Assembly: GCA_017881765.1 (NCBI GenBank)
Contig: JADGQN010000068.1
Span: 1-15,098 of the forward strand
Length of the DNA stretch: 15,098 nucleotides
Reading direction: 5' to 3'
From: Syntrophobacterales bacterium
GTDB lineage: Bacteria > Desulfobacterota > Syntrophorhabdia > Syntrophorhabdales > WCHB1-27
A model generated the notes under the pieces. It was not told the origin of the DNA. It saw only the letters and a program-made list of their open reading frames with translations, and made no database searches. This document shows, piece by piece, positions 1-6,469 of the stretch; within the stretch, counting starts at the first letter, position 1, and the number at the start of each line of letters is the position of its first letter. The position numbers were made by a program, and so were the translations under genes.

Positions 1-122
1 TTGGGATAAGCCATGGGCATCTTGAAGGGCACCACCTGCGGCTGGTACGTCTGACACGCACCCAGAGCGAAGGCCACCAACAGGGTACTGCAAAGAAAAA
101 CCGATCTACGACGTCTGAACAT
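1..122 (-). CDS. N-terminal fragment of a lipoprotein
   Basis: The gene enters the window from the left and only about 40 residues are visible. It starts at ATG 122-120, with a GGAGG ribosome binding site at 128-132 about seven bases upstream. The product begins with a basic stretch (MFRRRR), then a hydrophobic core, then a lipobox LGAC, so it should be exported, lipidated at Cys23 and anchored in a membrane. The residues after the cysteine (QTYQPQVVPFKMPMAYP) are proline-rich and do not match a family I can name. It is divergent from the RutB-like gene and separated from it by the repeat at 172-350. The lipoprotein call is firm; the function is unknown. Confidence 0.75.
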   Translation of the reverse strand, partial: MFRRRRSVFLCSTLLVAFALGACQTYQPQVVPFKMPMAYP

Positions 123-171
123 AGGCACCTCCGTGTCACGCGATTTTATGACAGAGTATGCTGTTTGTCAA

Positions 172-350
172 ATTACCGATATGCCTTCAAGTGTATACCT
201 TCCGGGTACCCGCGAAGTGGGTGTCTGCGTCGCCCTCCTCGACGTACTTCTGAGTACGCCCGGGTACCCGCTTGCGGGTGGGGCTCCTCGCTGCCGCCCG
301 GGGTACCCGGCCGAAGGCGGGGTCGTCCAGCTTGAATGCAAATCGGTAAT
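172..350. repeat. Terminal-inverted-repeat element, copy 1 (with three GGGTACCC inserts)
   Basis: This is a non-coding element of about 179 bp in the 343-base gap between the lipoprotein and RutB-like genes. Its ends are inverted repeats: ATTACCGATATGCCTTCAAG at 172-191, and the complement of ATTACCGATTTGCATTCAAG at 331-350, 18 of 20 identical. The interior matches, in inverted orientation, the element at 12984-13109: shared blocks include GTGTATACCTTC, GTCTGCGTCGC, CTCCTCGACGTACTT and GCTGCCGCC. This copy is longer because three short hairpin units interrupt it. It looks like a MITE- or REP-type dispersed repeat. No transposase is visible and no target-site duplication was established. Confidence 0.85.
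203..320. repeat. Three GGGTACCC-headed hairpin units nested in the repeat element
   Basis: Each unit starts with the perfect palindrome GGGTACCC (204-211, 262-269, 301-308) and continues as a short hairpin. The first is ACCCGC-GAA-GTGGGT (208-222), the second ACCCG-CTTG-CGGGT (266-279), and the third CCGGCC-GAA-GGCGG with a mismatch. Each is about 20 bp and sits where the sister element at 12984-13109 has a few unrelated bases. They therefore look like insertions into, or expansions of, the older element. The units are similar but not identical. Their function is unknown. Confidence 0.7.
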
Positions 351-373
351 CGGCCGCATGCTCACCGTGCGCC

Positions 374-459
374 TTGACATGCCGCCAATGCGTGCTTGAC
401 AGACCCGCCCCTGTGTGTTACCCGTGTAGGTTGACAGAAAGTGGCGTGACGGATAAGGG
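374..459 (+). promoter_or_regulatory. Possible promoter region upstream of the RutB-like gene
   Basis: Three perfect TTGACA hexamers occur at 374-379, 396-401 and 431-436, ahead of the start at 466. None has a good TATAAT-like hexamer at 16-18 bases. The nearest candidate, TAAGGG at 454-459, is poor. The clustering of -35-like hexamers is real, but assigning a promoter is weak inference. Confidence 0.25.
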
Positions 460-465
460 GGGCGA

Positions 466-1188
466 ATGAAGGGGAGAATGTACGAACCTACAGGATTTAT
501 CAGGCGGGCCAAGATGGTTACGGTACAGGCGAAACCGGAGTCTCTGCAAATTGATGTCCACCGGTCAGCAGTGATTGTCGTCGATATGCAGAATGCATTC
601 GTTAGCAAAGGGGGCATGTTTGACGTTTCCGGCCTGGACATATCGGCTGCCGGAAGCGTGATCCGGAACAACAAGAAGCTGATCAAGGCAGCACGCGAAG
701 CGGGCTGCAAGGTGGTTTACCTGATGATGAGTTACGATTCGAATTACGTTGACAGCGGCGGCCCTGAATCCCCTAACTGGCACAAAGAACTGGGCTTGGC
801 GATGATGCGGAAGAATCCGGCGGCGTGGGGTAAGTATGTCACAAGAGGCTCCTGGGACGAAGAGATCTGCAGTGACCTGAAACCGGGACCGGAGGACATG
901 GTGATCAGGAAATCAAGATACAGCGGCTTCCACGGGACAAATCTCGACAGCATACTGAAGAGCTACAACATCAAGTATTGCCTCTATACAGGTGTTGCCA
1001 CGAATGTATGCGTGGAGTCGACTCTACGACATGGCTACTTTCTTGATTACTGGCCGATCCTGGTAACAGACGCCGTAAACAACGCCGGGCCGCCGATGAC
1101 GCAGAAGGCCACGCTCTGGAACGTTGAATCGGCTTTTGGATGGCTTGCGACAACCGCGGATCTGGTAAAAGCGTTTGCAGGAAAATAG
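466..1188 (+). CDS. rutB: RutB-like cysteine hydrolase (isochorismatase fold)
   Basis: This isochorismatase-fold amidohydrolase closely resembles RutB, which hydrolyses a ureidoacrylate- or aminoacrylate-type intermediate of pyrimidine breakdown. Counted from the ATG at 466 (240 residues), the catalytic triad is Asp40 (VVDMQN), Lys149 (IRKSRYSGF) and Cys182 (GVATNVCVEST). The motifs GGPESPNWHK and LDSILKSYNIK also follow the RutB pattern. Counting from the internal ATG at 514 gives D24, K133 and C166, the numbering I recall for Escherichia coli RutB, so homology favours 514. However, 466 has the better purine-rich upstream sequence (AAGGGGGG). No other rut gene lies nearby, so the substrate could be a different N-carbamoyl or amide compound. 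It is convergent with the Cas6-like gene, 40 bases away, with no evident terminator between them. Confidence 0.85.
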   Translation: MKGRMYEPTGFIRRAKMVTVQAKPESLQIDVHRSAVIVVDMQNAFVSKGGMFDVSGLDISAAGSVIRNNKKLIKAAREAGCKVVYLMMSYDSNYVDSGGPESPNWHKELGLAMMRKNPAAWGKYVTRGSWDEEICSDLKPGPEDMVIRKSRYSGFHGTNLDSILKSYNIKYCLYTGVATNVCVESTLRHGYFLDYWPILVTDAVNNAGPPMTQKATLWNVESAFGWLATTADLVKAFAGK

Positions 1189-1228
1189 GCCAACAGGAAG
1201 CGCCGTTTACGTTATCCGGTCTTAGCCT

Positions 1229-1903
1229 TCAACCTTTTCCCCTCTGGCCTTGATCCTTCGCCCTTCTCGTTTGACCCAGCCCTTCATCCGTGTGCAGGCC
1301 TGTGCCGCAGTAGAATGCAAAATCGACAAGGGCGTTGAACACCTGGATTTCCTCTTCCGACCTGCCCTTTTCCATCTCTAGGGCAACCCATCCCTGAAAT
1401 CCGGCGCCGTGCCCTGACTGCACACACGAGACTTTGAAATCGCCCATTTTTACGTGCTCCAGCAACTCGGGAGCCCTGGTGATTTTGAACCCCGAAAGGC
1501 TATTCCAGACGTGGATGTAATGGCTCAGCATGATGGGTAGGACAGGGAAGGCGACAGAGTAGCCGCCCAGGCTCATCATAGTGGGGGAGGAGAACTGCAG
1601 AACCGCGCTTCTCCGGAATCGATCGGCGCCTTGCATAAGATCCTCATACGGTGCGCCGCATACGTCCTTGTCAGCCGTAGAAACAGGGAGGGCCTGGCCG
1701 CCGGCAACAAGTTCGTCGAGGATAGGGGCCAGACTGTGCGGCACGAGTTCCGTGATCCTCACGCGGCGCGCGCCGGCCTCTGATGGGTGGGCGAAGGAGC
1801 ATGTATAGGGTTTGATTGCCGCAAGCCCGAAGTGTTCCGAAAGTCTGTGCTTCAGCTGAAGAAGTACTTCGTCACTGGTGTAAAGTACGACGGACCTTGG
1901 CAT
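1229..1903 (-). CDS. cas6: Cas6-like CRISPR RNA endoribonuclease (RAMP), orphan
   Basis: The 224-residue product carries the C-terminal signature of the Cas6 family (the PF10040 type). This runs VLQFSSPTMMSLGG (near residue 100), LLEHVKMGDFKVSC, GFQGWVALEM, and finally the glycine-rich RAMP loop YCGTGLHTDEGLGQTRR near the end. The N-terminal KPYTCSF resembles the KPFTxSP segment of Cas6. Cas6 proteins cut repeat-derived hairpins in precursor CRISPR RNA. This one is somewhat short at the N-terminus, and I cannot assign a catalytic histidine with confidence. The ATG at 1903 lies inside the 3' end of nrdG (32-base overlap), so it is probably translated with that gene. No CRISPR array and no other cas gene are present. 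It may serve a distant array or process other hairpin RNAs. Confidence 0.8.
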   Translation of the reverse strand: MPRSVVLYTSDEVLLQLKHRLSEHFGLAAIKPYTCSFAHPSEAGARRVRITELVPHSLAPILDELVAGGQALPVSTADKDVCGAPYEDLMQGADRFRRSAVLQFSSPTMMSLGGYSVAFPVLPIMLSHYIHVWNSLSGFKITRAPELLEHVKMGDFKVSCVQSGHGAGFQGWVALEMEKGRSEEEIQVFNALVDFAFYCGTGLHTDEGLGQTRRAKDQGQRGKG

Positions 1904-2594
1904 CCTGCATGATCCCCTCTACGTTCTGTCGTATCTTCGACATGCGGTCCGGAGAAAAGGATTTCACGCTGAGAAAGGCTGGATTTAACGTATTTCTGGG
2001 AACGAAGTCCTGAACCGTGAAGCGCTTCGCACCCCCTACCCTGGAAGCTGCCTCATATACGTCAGCCTCCTTATGAAGGAAAGGCACAACGGTCATCCTG
2101 AACTCGTGATCAATCCGTCCTCCGATGATGAAGTCAATGCTTTCTTCGATCTTGTCGCGGTCAACCGTGGTGCCACACCATCTGTCGTAACCCGTGATGG
2201 GCCCCTTGATATCCATGGCGATACAGTCGATGAGGCCTGCGCTTACGAGGTCCTTTATCACCTCCGGGTGTGAGCCGTTTGTATCGAGCTTAACCTTATA
2301 GCCCTCCCGCTTGAGGCGCTCCGCAAACACGGGTAAGCCTTTCTGGAGGGTTGGCTCGCCGCCCGTCACAACAACCCTGTCAATCCATTTTCTGAACTTT
2401 CTGAGGTTCCCCAGGATCTGTTCCTCCGGTATGTCAAGCAGGCGATCGTGATTCAAGACCAGATCGCTGTTGTGACAGAAGGGGCATCTGAAGTTACAGC
2501 CGCCCGTGAAGAATACCGAGGACAGGTGATCCTTCCAATCGAGAAAGCTAGTTTCTATGAATCCCTTTACGGGAAAGTTAAGCCCTGCCGACAA
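1872..2594 (-). CDS. nrdG: Anaerobic ribonucleoside-triphosphate reductase activating protein (radical SAM)
   Basis: This radical-SAM activase places the glycyl radical on NrdD. Over 240 residues it shows the CxxxCxxC iron-sulfur motif (C33, C37, C40 in GGCNFRCPFCHN), then GGEP (about 79-81) in VVVTGGEPTL, then DTNGSHPEV and MDIKGP. The size and motif pattern fit the longer NrdG subtype rather than the short E. coli type. The start is uncommon: it is a TTG at 2594 that overlaps the 3' end of the glutaredoxin-like gene by 17 bases, with GAAGAGG about nine bases upstream. No ATG or GTG lies before the conserved GFIETSFLDW, which supports TTG. Its gene order after nrdD and the glutaredoxin-like gene supports the role. 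Confidence 0.92.
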   Translation of the reverse strand: MSAGLNFPVKGFIETSFLDWKDHLSSVFFTGGCNFRCPFCHNSDLVLNHDRLLDIPEEQILGNLRKFRKWIDRVVVTGGEPTLQKGLPVFAERLKREGYKVKLDTNGSHPEVIKDLVSAGLIDCIAMDIKGPITGYDRWCGTTVDRDKIEESIDFIIGGRIDHEFRMTVVPFLHKEADVYEAASRVGGAKRFTVQDFVPRNTLNPAFLSVKSFSPDRMSKIRQNVEGIMQDAKVRRTLHQ

Positions 2595-2841
2595 CCTCTA
2601 GCACCTCTTCCATCTTGGGGACGTTGCCCCTCCATTCGCCGATCCCGTTCTCCATTCCATCTTCAACAACGATGGTGGGAAGGGCCATAACGCTATAAAA
2701 ACTGGCCTCGGCAAGTCCATCAGCAGTTTCCACGTTGTAGTCGACTACGTCAATATTTTTTTCTCTGAGATGGTCGCCCAACTTTTTTGCCAGAGGACAA
2801 ACAATACAATCATCTTTATAAAATATCTTTACTATACCCAT
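2578..2841 (-). CDS. Glutaredoxin/NrdH-like thioredoxin-fold protein
   Basis: This is an 87-residue thioredoxin-fold protein with a CIVC dithiol (C12 and C15, in FYKDDCIVCPLAKKL) and a cis-proline segment ALPTIVV (P55). These are the two landmarks of small redoxins. It lies between nrdD and nrdG, so it probably reduces the class III ribonucleotide reductase. Such thiol-dependent NrdD enzymes, as opposed to formate-dependent ones, have been described in other organisms. The ATG at 2841 is preceded by GGAGGA at a good distance. A longer reading frame upstream runs through the repeat island at 2860-2960 and is unlikely to be translated. Confidence 0.88.
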   Translation of the reverse strand: MGIVKIFYKDDCIVCPLAKKLGDHLREKNIDVVDYNVETADGLAEASFYSVMALPTIVVEDGMENGIGEWRGNVPKMEEVLEVVGRA

Positions 2842-2859
2842 CAGTCTCCTCCGTAAGAC

Positions 2860-2960
2860 GGTGTTAGGTGTTATGTGTACTGGTTCATTTAATGAACCAC
2901 ACAGAGCCGATACAGTATGGAAACCTTCCTCCTTGACCCTTGACCCATGCCCCATGCCCC
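2860..2960. repeat. Heptad-repeat island between nrdD and the glutaredoxin-like gene
   Basis: Two tandem families of 7-base units flank a palindrome inside the operon. GGTGTTA occurs twice (2860-2866, 2867-2873). TTGACCC occurs twice (2933-2939, 2940-2946), followed by ATGCCCC twice (2947-2953, 2954-2960). The second set is the same family as the arms at 8472-8668 and 10831-11007, but only one arm is present. The island starts eight bases beyond the nrdD stop codon and fills most of the 127-base gap. Confidence 0.8.
2881..2899. promoter_or_regulatory. Perfect 19-base palindrome (hairpin) in the nrdD-glutaredoxin gap
   Basis: TGGTTCATT, a single T, then AATGAACCA form a 9-bp perfect inverted repeat. 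Flanking GTG and CAC could extend it across a small internal loop. It could act as an mRNA hairpin affecting processing or stability between nrdD and the downstream genes, or as a protein site. No U-run follows on either strand, so it is not a typical intrinsic terminator. Confidence 0.5.
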
Positions 2961-2968
2961 TGCTTTTC

Positions 2969-5065
2969 TCATCCTGCCGCCGCCGCTTTTTTCTCCTCGT
3001 CCTGCGTGAAATATTCCATGTTCCTGTAACGATCTTTCAGCTCGCCCAACTTACCCTTGTTCCAGCTCGAAACCTTGGTGAAGTAGCCCGTGATGCGCGT
3101 GATGCCGTCGACCTCAGTCGAGCCGCAGTAAGCACAGTCATCTCTCAAACCCCGTGATGTGCGGTGACACTTGTTGCACGTCGTAAACTCCGGCGAGAAG
3201 GCTATCTGATCGCTGGTTGTGTGCCTGAAGGTCTTTAGCACGAAGTCGGCAATTGCGCCCTTCGAAGGCTGGGCCTCGCCGATCCAGATATGCGAGATGG
3301 AACCTGCCTCTATCAGCGGATGAAAGAGACCCTCATTGGTGACCCGTTCGATGGGGTTCATGGGCGCCATCACATTGAGATGGGTTGAATTGGTGTAATA
3401 GACCTCACCCGAAGCCACATCTCCTTTCACCACCCTTCCCGATGCAGGTGAGTGGTACCGCAAATCGAGTCGCGCAAAACGGTAACTCGTGCTCTCTGCC
3501 GGCGTCTGCTCCAGAACGAGCCTCATGCCTTCCTGCCTCTTCATCCTGTCAGCGAGAAGCTTCATATGCGCAAGAACCTTGAGACCGAACTTTAAAGCCC
3601 TCTTGGAATCGTGCAACTGTTCTCCGGTATGTACCTGAACCATCTCATTGAGACCCACCATGCCGATAAGGTGCGACGCCTTGTTCATCCTGAGGTAAGA
3701 CGTGCCGTCCCTGTTCATGGTCAGCAAGGCCAGGGGGCCGTCTTCACCCGCGGAGAGCAGTCTCTCGATGAAGGCCCTCTTTTCTTTGTGGGCCTTGACG
3801 GCAAGCATGAACCGCTCGGTGAGCAGGTTGAAGAGTTTCGTGTCGTCCTGTTCGGCCATGTAAGCAATCCGCGGAAGGTTGAGGGAGACATTCTGCAGCG
3901 CGCAGTAACGCATTCTCCACGGTTCCTTCGCATCGAGCAGGTCCTGCTCGTCTAACTTGAAGCTCAAGCGGCAGCACTCCGATATCTTGGCTGTCTCTCC
4001 CCTGTCAAAGACGAAATAGGTATTGCCTTTGTCTGATGCCACGTCGCAGATGAGGTCGAGAAAATCCGCATAGCCGTCGGTCTTGAAAAATTTCTCCGTG
4101 ATGTGGACGAGTGGCTTGGGGAAGAAGAAAGGCCTGCCTGCGCCATCTCCTTCTTTGAAGACCTCAAAGAGCTTCCAGACGAACCGCTGGGCCTCTTTCT
4201 CATACTGTCCATAGGTCTTACCGGTGAACTTGCCGCCCGGGCCGATGGCCGGGACGTCCACGAAGTGTTTGGGGATCTCCCAGTACAGATTGATATCGGT
4301 GAATATCGCCTGACCGCCGCGCGCCACAGCCTGCTGTGAGAATTCGAAGATCAGCATCTGCGCAAGCTGCTTAACATCGTTGTCGCTCATGCCCTCGAGG
4401 TACGGCGCAAAGAAGATGTTTACCGCATCCCAGCCGATGGCGCCGGCGAAGTGGCTCTGCAACGCAGCTGCAAATTTGACGAGGTGGGCGAGGAGCACTT
4501 CAGGATGCTTTGCAGGCTTTGCCATGGAGAGAGAGTGAGGCAGGTCAAGCCCGAATCTTTTTATGTACTCGAGAGACTGGCCGCTGCAATATGGCCGGTC
4601 TATGAAGCCAAGGTCGTGGAGGTGGATGTCACCGTTCATGTGAGCATCAGAAACATCCTGAGAAAAAACGGAGAGGAGCGCAAACTCCTTTTTTATCCTC
4701 TCTGCGAGGGTAAGATTCGTTGCCTCCGGCCCATGTGGGACATTGGCGTTTTCTTTATTTGGATGGAGGATCAGGGTATCGACATCATAAATAGGCATAC
4801 CGAGTCGGGTATGCATTCTACGGGCTTGCTCGAGCCCTCGTTCGATCAGGCGGGCATTCACCATCTCCCTGATGAGCGGTGCGGTCACCACTTTGATGCC
4901 CGACTTACGGATGAGCGTTTCGACGTCCTTGCTTATAGCCGCCGCGGTGTCATGATCGATGAGCGTCTCCCTCATCATCGCGTCGACTATCTTTTCCCTG
5001 TTCCATTCCGAGATGGTCTCTTCGGAAGTTCGAACAAAGAGATTTAAATCAGTCGTTTCTGTCAT
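2969..5065 (-). CDS. nrdD: Anaerobic (class III) ribonucleoside-triphosphate reductase
   Basis: This is the glycyl-radical reductase that makes deoxyribonucleotides without oxygen (698 residues). An N-terminal ATP-cone occupies roughly residues 10-95 (FVRTSEETISEWNREKIVDAM...). The barrel carries Cys160 (RPYCSGQSL) and the pair Cys364-Cys365 (ISECCRLSF). The C-terminal zinc site is CNKC and CAYC (C630, C633, C644, C647). The radical loop is RITGYF, with Gly660 as the probable radical site. The ATG at 5065 follows a GGAGG site. An in-frame GTG five codons upstream lies on the ribosome binding site and is less likely. It is the first gene of a unit with the glutaredoxin-like, nrdG and Cas6-like genes. 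Paired NrdR-type boxes overlap its promoter and leader. Confidence 0.96.
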   Translation of the reverse strand: MTETTDLNLFVRTSEETISEWNREKIVDAMMRETLIDHDTAAAISKDVETLIRKSGIKVVTAPLIREMVNARLIERGLEQARRMHTRLGMPIYDVDTLILHPNKENANVPHGPEATNLTLAERIKKEFALLSVFSQDVSDAHMNGDIHLHDLGFIDRPYCSGQSLEYIKRFGLDLPHSLSMAKPAKHPEVLLAHLVKFAAALQSHFAGAIGWDAVNIFFAPYLEGMSDNDVKQLAQMLIFEFSQQAVARGGQAIFTDINLYWEIPKHFVDVPAIGPGGKFTGKTYGQYEKEAQRFVWKLFEVFKEGDGAGRPFFFPKPLVHITEKFFKTDGYADFLDLICDVASDKGNTYFVFDRGETAKISECCRLSFKLDEQDLLDAKEPWRMRYCALQNVSLNLPRIAYMAEQDDTKLFNLLTERFMLAVKAHKEKRAFIERLLSAGEDGPLALLTMNRDGTSYLRMNKASHLIGMVGLNEMVQVHTGEQLHDSKRALKFGLKVLAHMKLLADRMKRQEGMRLVLEQTPAESTSYRFARLDLRYHSPASGRVVKGDVASGEVYYTNSTHLNVMAPMNPIERVTNEGLFHPLIEAGSISHIWIGEAQPSKGAIADFVLKTFRHTTSDQIAFSPEFTTCNKCHRTSRGLRDDCAYCGSTEVDGITRITGYFTKVSSWNKGKLGELKDRYRNMEYFTQDEEKKAAAAG

Positions 5066-5076
5066 ATATACCCCCT

Positions 5077-5122
5077 CCACTAGATATAGTGCTTTCGTTA
5101 GAAACTATACTATATCTAGTAT
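5077..5122 (-). promoter_or_regulatory. Pair of NrdR-type boxes controlling nrdD
   Basis: Two near-perfect palindromes precede nrdD: CCACTAGATATAGTGC (5077-5092) and ATACTATATCTAGTAT (5107-5122). Their centres are 30 bases apart, about three helical turns. NrdR, the dATP/ATP-sensing repressor of ribonucleotide reductase genes, binds paired boxes resembling ACACTATATATAGTGT at about this spacing. The inner box touches the GGAGG ribosome binding site, and the outer box covers the -10 element, which fits repression. The nrdR gene itself is not in the window. Confidence 0.85.
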
Positions 5123-5135
5123 GCTGTCTTGTCAA
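5107..5135 (-). promoter_or_regulatory. Sigma-70-type promoter of nrdD
   Basis: On the minus strand a perfect -35 TTGACA (5135-5130) is followed after 17 bases by TAGTAT (5112-5107). TATAGT is an alternative -10 at 15 bases. The -10 lies within the outer NrdR-type box. An AT-rich stretch (5136-5157) lies upstream and could act as an UP element. There is no sign that nrdD depends on transcription from the upstream galT genes. Confidence 0.65.
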
Positions 5136-5174
5136 TGAAAAAATTTTAATAATTAAATCGACCTGAAGATACGC

Positions 5175-5402
5175 TTACTTAGCCATCAACTTTTTTATTG
5201 TTTCGGCAACCGTAGAGCAGAGGAGCCCACCGCCGACGAGCAGAAGAATTATGCCGAAGAGCAGAGACGTAAAAGCAACCTCGCCGCTTGCAGAGCCCGC
5301 GGACACATACACATCTCTCATGAAAAGCACGCCAAAGACCATGAGCATGGCTGCAAACGTGAACATGACACCGAACAGGAACCAAAAGAATGGCCTACGC
5401 AT
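5175..5402 (-). CDS. Small two-helix membrane protein, unknown function
   Basis: This is a 75-residue hydrophobic protein with two predicted membrane segments. Residues 5-28 (FFWFLFGVMFTFAAMLMVFGVLFM) and about 42-63 (VAFTSLLFGIILLLVGGGLLC) are joined by a short polar loop. A basic start (MRR) and a lysine-rich tail (TIKKLMAK) suggest both ends lie on the cytoplasmic side. The ATG at 5402 has GGAG seven bases upstream. It begins nine bases after the galT-like gene on the same strand, so the two are probably co-transcribed. I do not recognise the family. Confidence 0.7.
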   Translation of the reverse strand: MRRPFFWFLFGVMFTFAAMLMVFGVLFMRDVYVSAGSASGEVAFTSLLFGIILLLVGGGLLCSTVAETIKKLMAK

Positions 5403-5411
5403 AGCGTCTCC

Positions 5412-6392
5412 TCAAGATTTGTCCGACTTCAGGATCTGCGCTGCTTCTTCCGGCGTCAGCGAGACGTTATAGAACTCGTCTTCCCGCTTGAATTTGGATG
5501 ATCTGAGGTCCCTCGGCATTATCTCCACGCGCCAGTGGAAGTAATCCTCGACTGCTGCAGACTCCGGCGCGACATCCTCTTTGACTGTGTTGGGCGCTGT
5601 ATGGATCACGATCGTATGAGAACTTCTCGCGCGCTCGACTCTTCTCACGACGTCGAGGAGCAGATGAGTGAATTCATACTTTAATGCCCTGTCGTCAATC
5701 AAAGATTCGAAGGTGTGGCTGTGAAACCTGGGCGCGAGGCAGACCTCAAACGGGAACTTTGGCGCGAAGGGACAAAACGCAAGAAAATTCTCGGAGAGCG
5801 CCACAACCCGCTTGTTCTGCCGTATCTCCTGGGCAATGATGTCGCAGAGAAGACATCGTTCTTTCTGAAGATAGTGATCTTTGGAGTTCGCCAGCTCAAG
5901 CACCGTGCCATGCGGTATTATCGAGGTCGCGAGTATATGGGAATGGGGATGATAAATGTATGAGCCCGCCAGTTCCCCATGGTTCCTGTACACCTGAACG
6001 TACCTGAACCTTTTATCTTTCTTCAGGTCGAGAATCCGTTCCGCGTACGTATCGAACACGAGCGCCAGTTCATCCTCACCGAAGTCGGACAGGGTCTTGG
6101 TGTGGGCTCTGGTTTCGACCACGATTTCGTGGGCGCCCACGTTCCCCATCCTGTCGTACATCCCCTCTGCCTTCTTGGCCGGTAAAGCCTCGATCATGAA
6201 CATCGGATTGGCTGCGGGGAAACAGCGTACCAACCAGGTGCCTCCGGCATCTTTAACCTCCCTGATCGGCTTGCCGGGGAGATGTTCGTTGCCGGGACAG
6301 AAAGGGCAAACATCTATCTCACTGCTCTTGACCCACGTCAATCCGACCACCACCCAACTGCCGGAAACAGGGTCTCTTCTGAGCTCTGCCAT
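5412..6392 (-). CDS. galT: Galactose-1-phosphate uridylyltransferase-like nucleotidyltransferase (HIT superfamily)
   Basis: GalT exchanges galactose-1-phosphate with UDP-glucose through a nucleotidylated histidine (Leloir pathway). The 326-residue product shows LRRDPVSGSWVVV at the N-terminus, a CPFC zinc pair (C29, C32), YRNHGELAGSYIYHPHSH (137-152) and a second CLLC pair near 180. His150 matches the nucleophile. In the usual HPHxQ motif the final residue is glutamine, which contacts the phosphate; here it is His152. The enzyme could therefore be a related phosphorylase or ADP-sugar transferase. The ATG at 6392 lacks a clear ribosome binding site. It is divergent from cysS and followed closely by the small membrane protein. 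No other Leloir gene is nearby. Confidence 0.85.
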   Translation of the reverse strand: MAELRRDPVSGSWVVVGLTWVKSSEIDVCPFCPGNEHLPGKPIREVKDAGGTWLVRCFPAANPMFMIEALPAKKAEGMYDRMGNVGAHEIVVETRAHTKTLSDFGEDELALVFDTYAERILDLKKDKRFRYVQVYRNHGELAGSYIYHPHSHILATSIIPHGTVLELANSKDHYLQKERCLLCDIIAQEIRQNKRVVALSENFLAFCPFAPKFPFEVCLAPRFHSHTFESLIDDRALKYEFTHLLLDVVRRVERARSSHTIVIHTAPNTVKEDVAPESAAVEDYFHWRVEIMPRDLRSSKFKREDEFYNVSLTPEEAAQILKSDKS

Positions 6393-6469
6393 GCATCAAA
6401 GATAAACCAGATCATGCCCTTTGTAAAGAAGCACGGGAGGACTTAACTTTTGACAAGGAGCTTCAGGCT

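Noticed and set aside
168..710. 180-codon open frame on the minus strand
   Set aside because: It runs through the repeat element and the antisense of the RutB-like gene, and has no recognisable motif.
1189..1228. Possible bidirectional terminator between the convergent RutB-like and Cas6-like genes
   Set aside because: No stem-loop with a following T-run could be seen in the 40 bases.
2578..2955. 125-residue version of the redoxin starting near 2955
   Set aside because: The extra N-terminus encodes heptads and the palindrome, while ATG 2841 has a strong ribosome binding site and fits the family length.
2933..2960. Tandem GGGTCAC-type units considered as a CRISPR array for the Cas6-like gene
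   Set aside because: Units are 7 bases with no spacers between them. They lack the 24-37 base repeats and unique spacers of an array.
4451..5047. 198-codon open frame on the plus strand
   Set aside because: It is antisense to the conserved N-terminal half of nrdD and is explained by that gene's codon bias.
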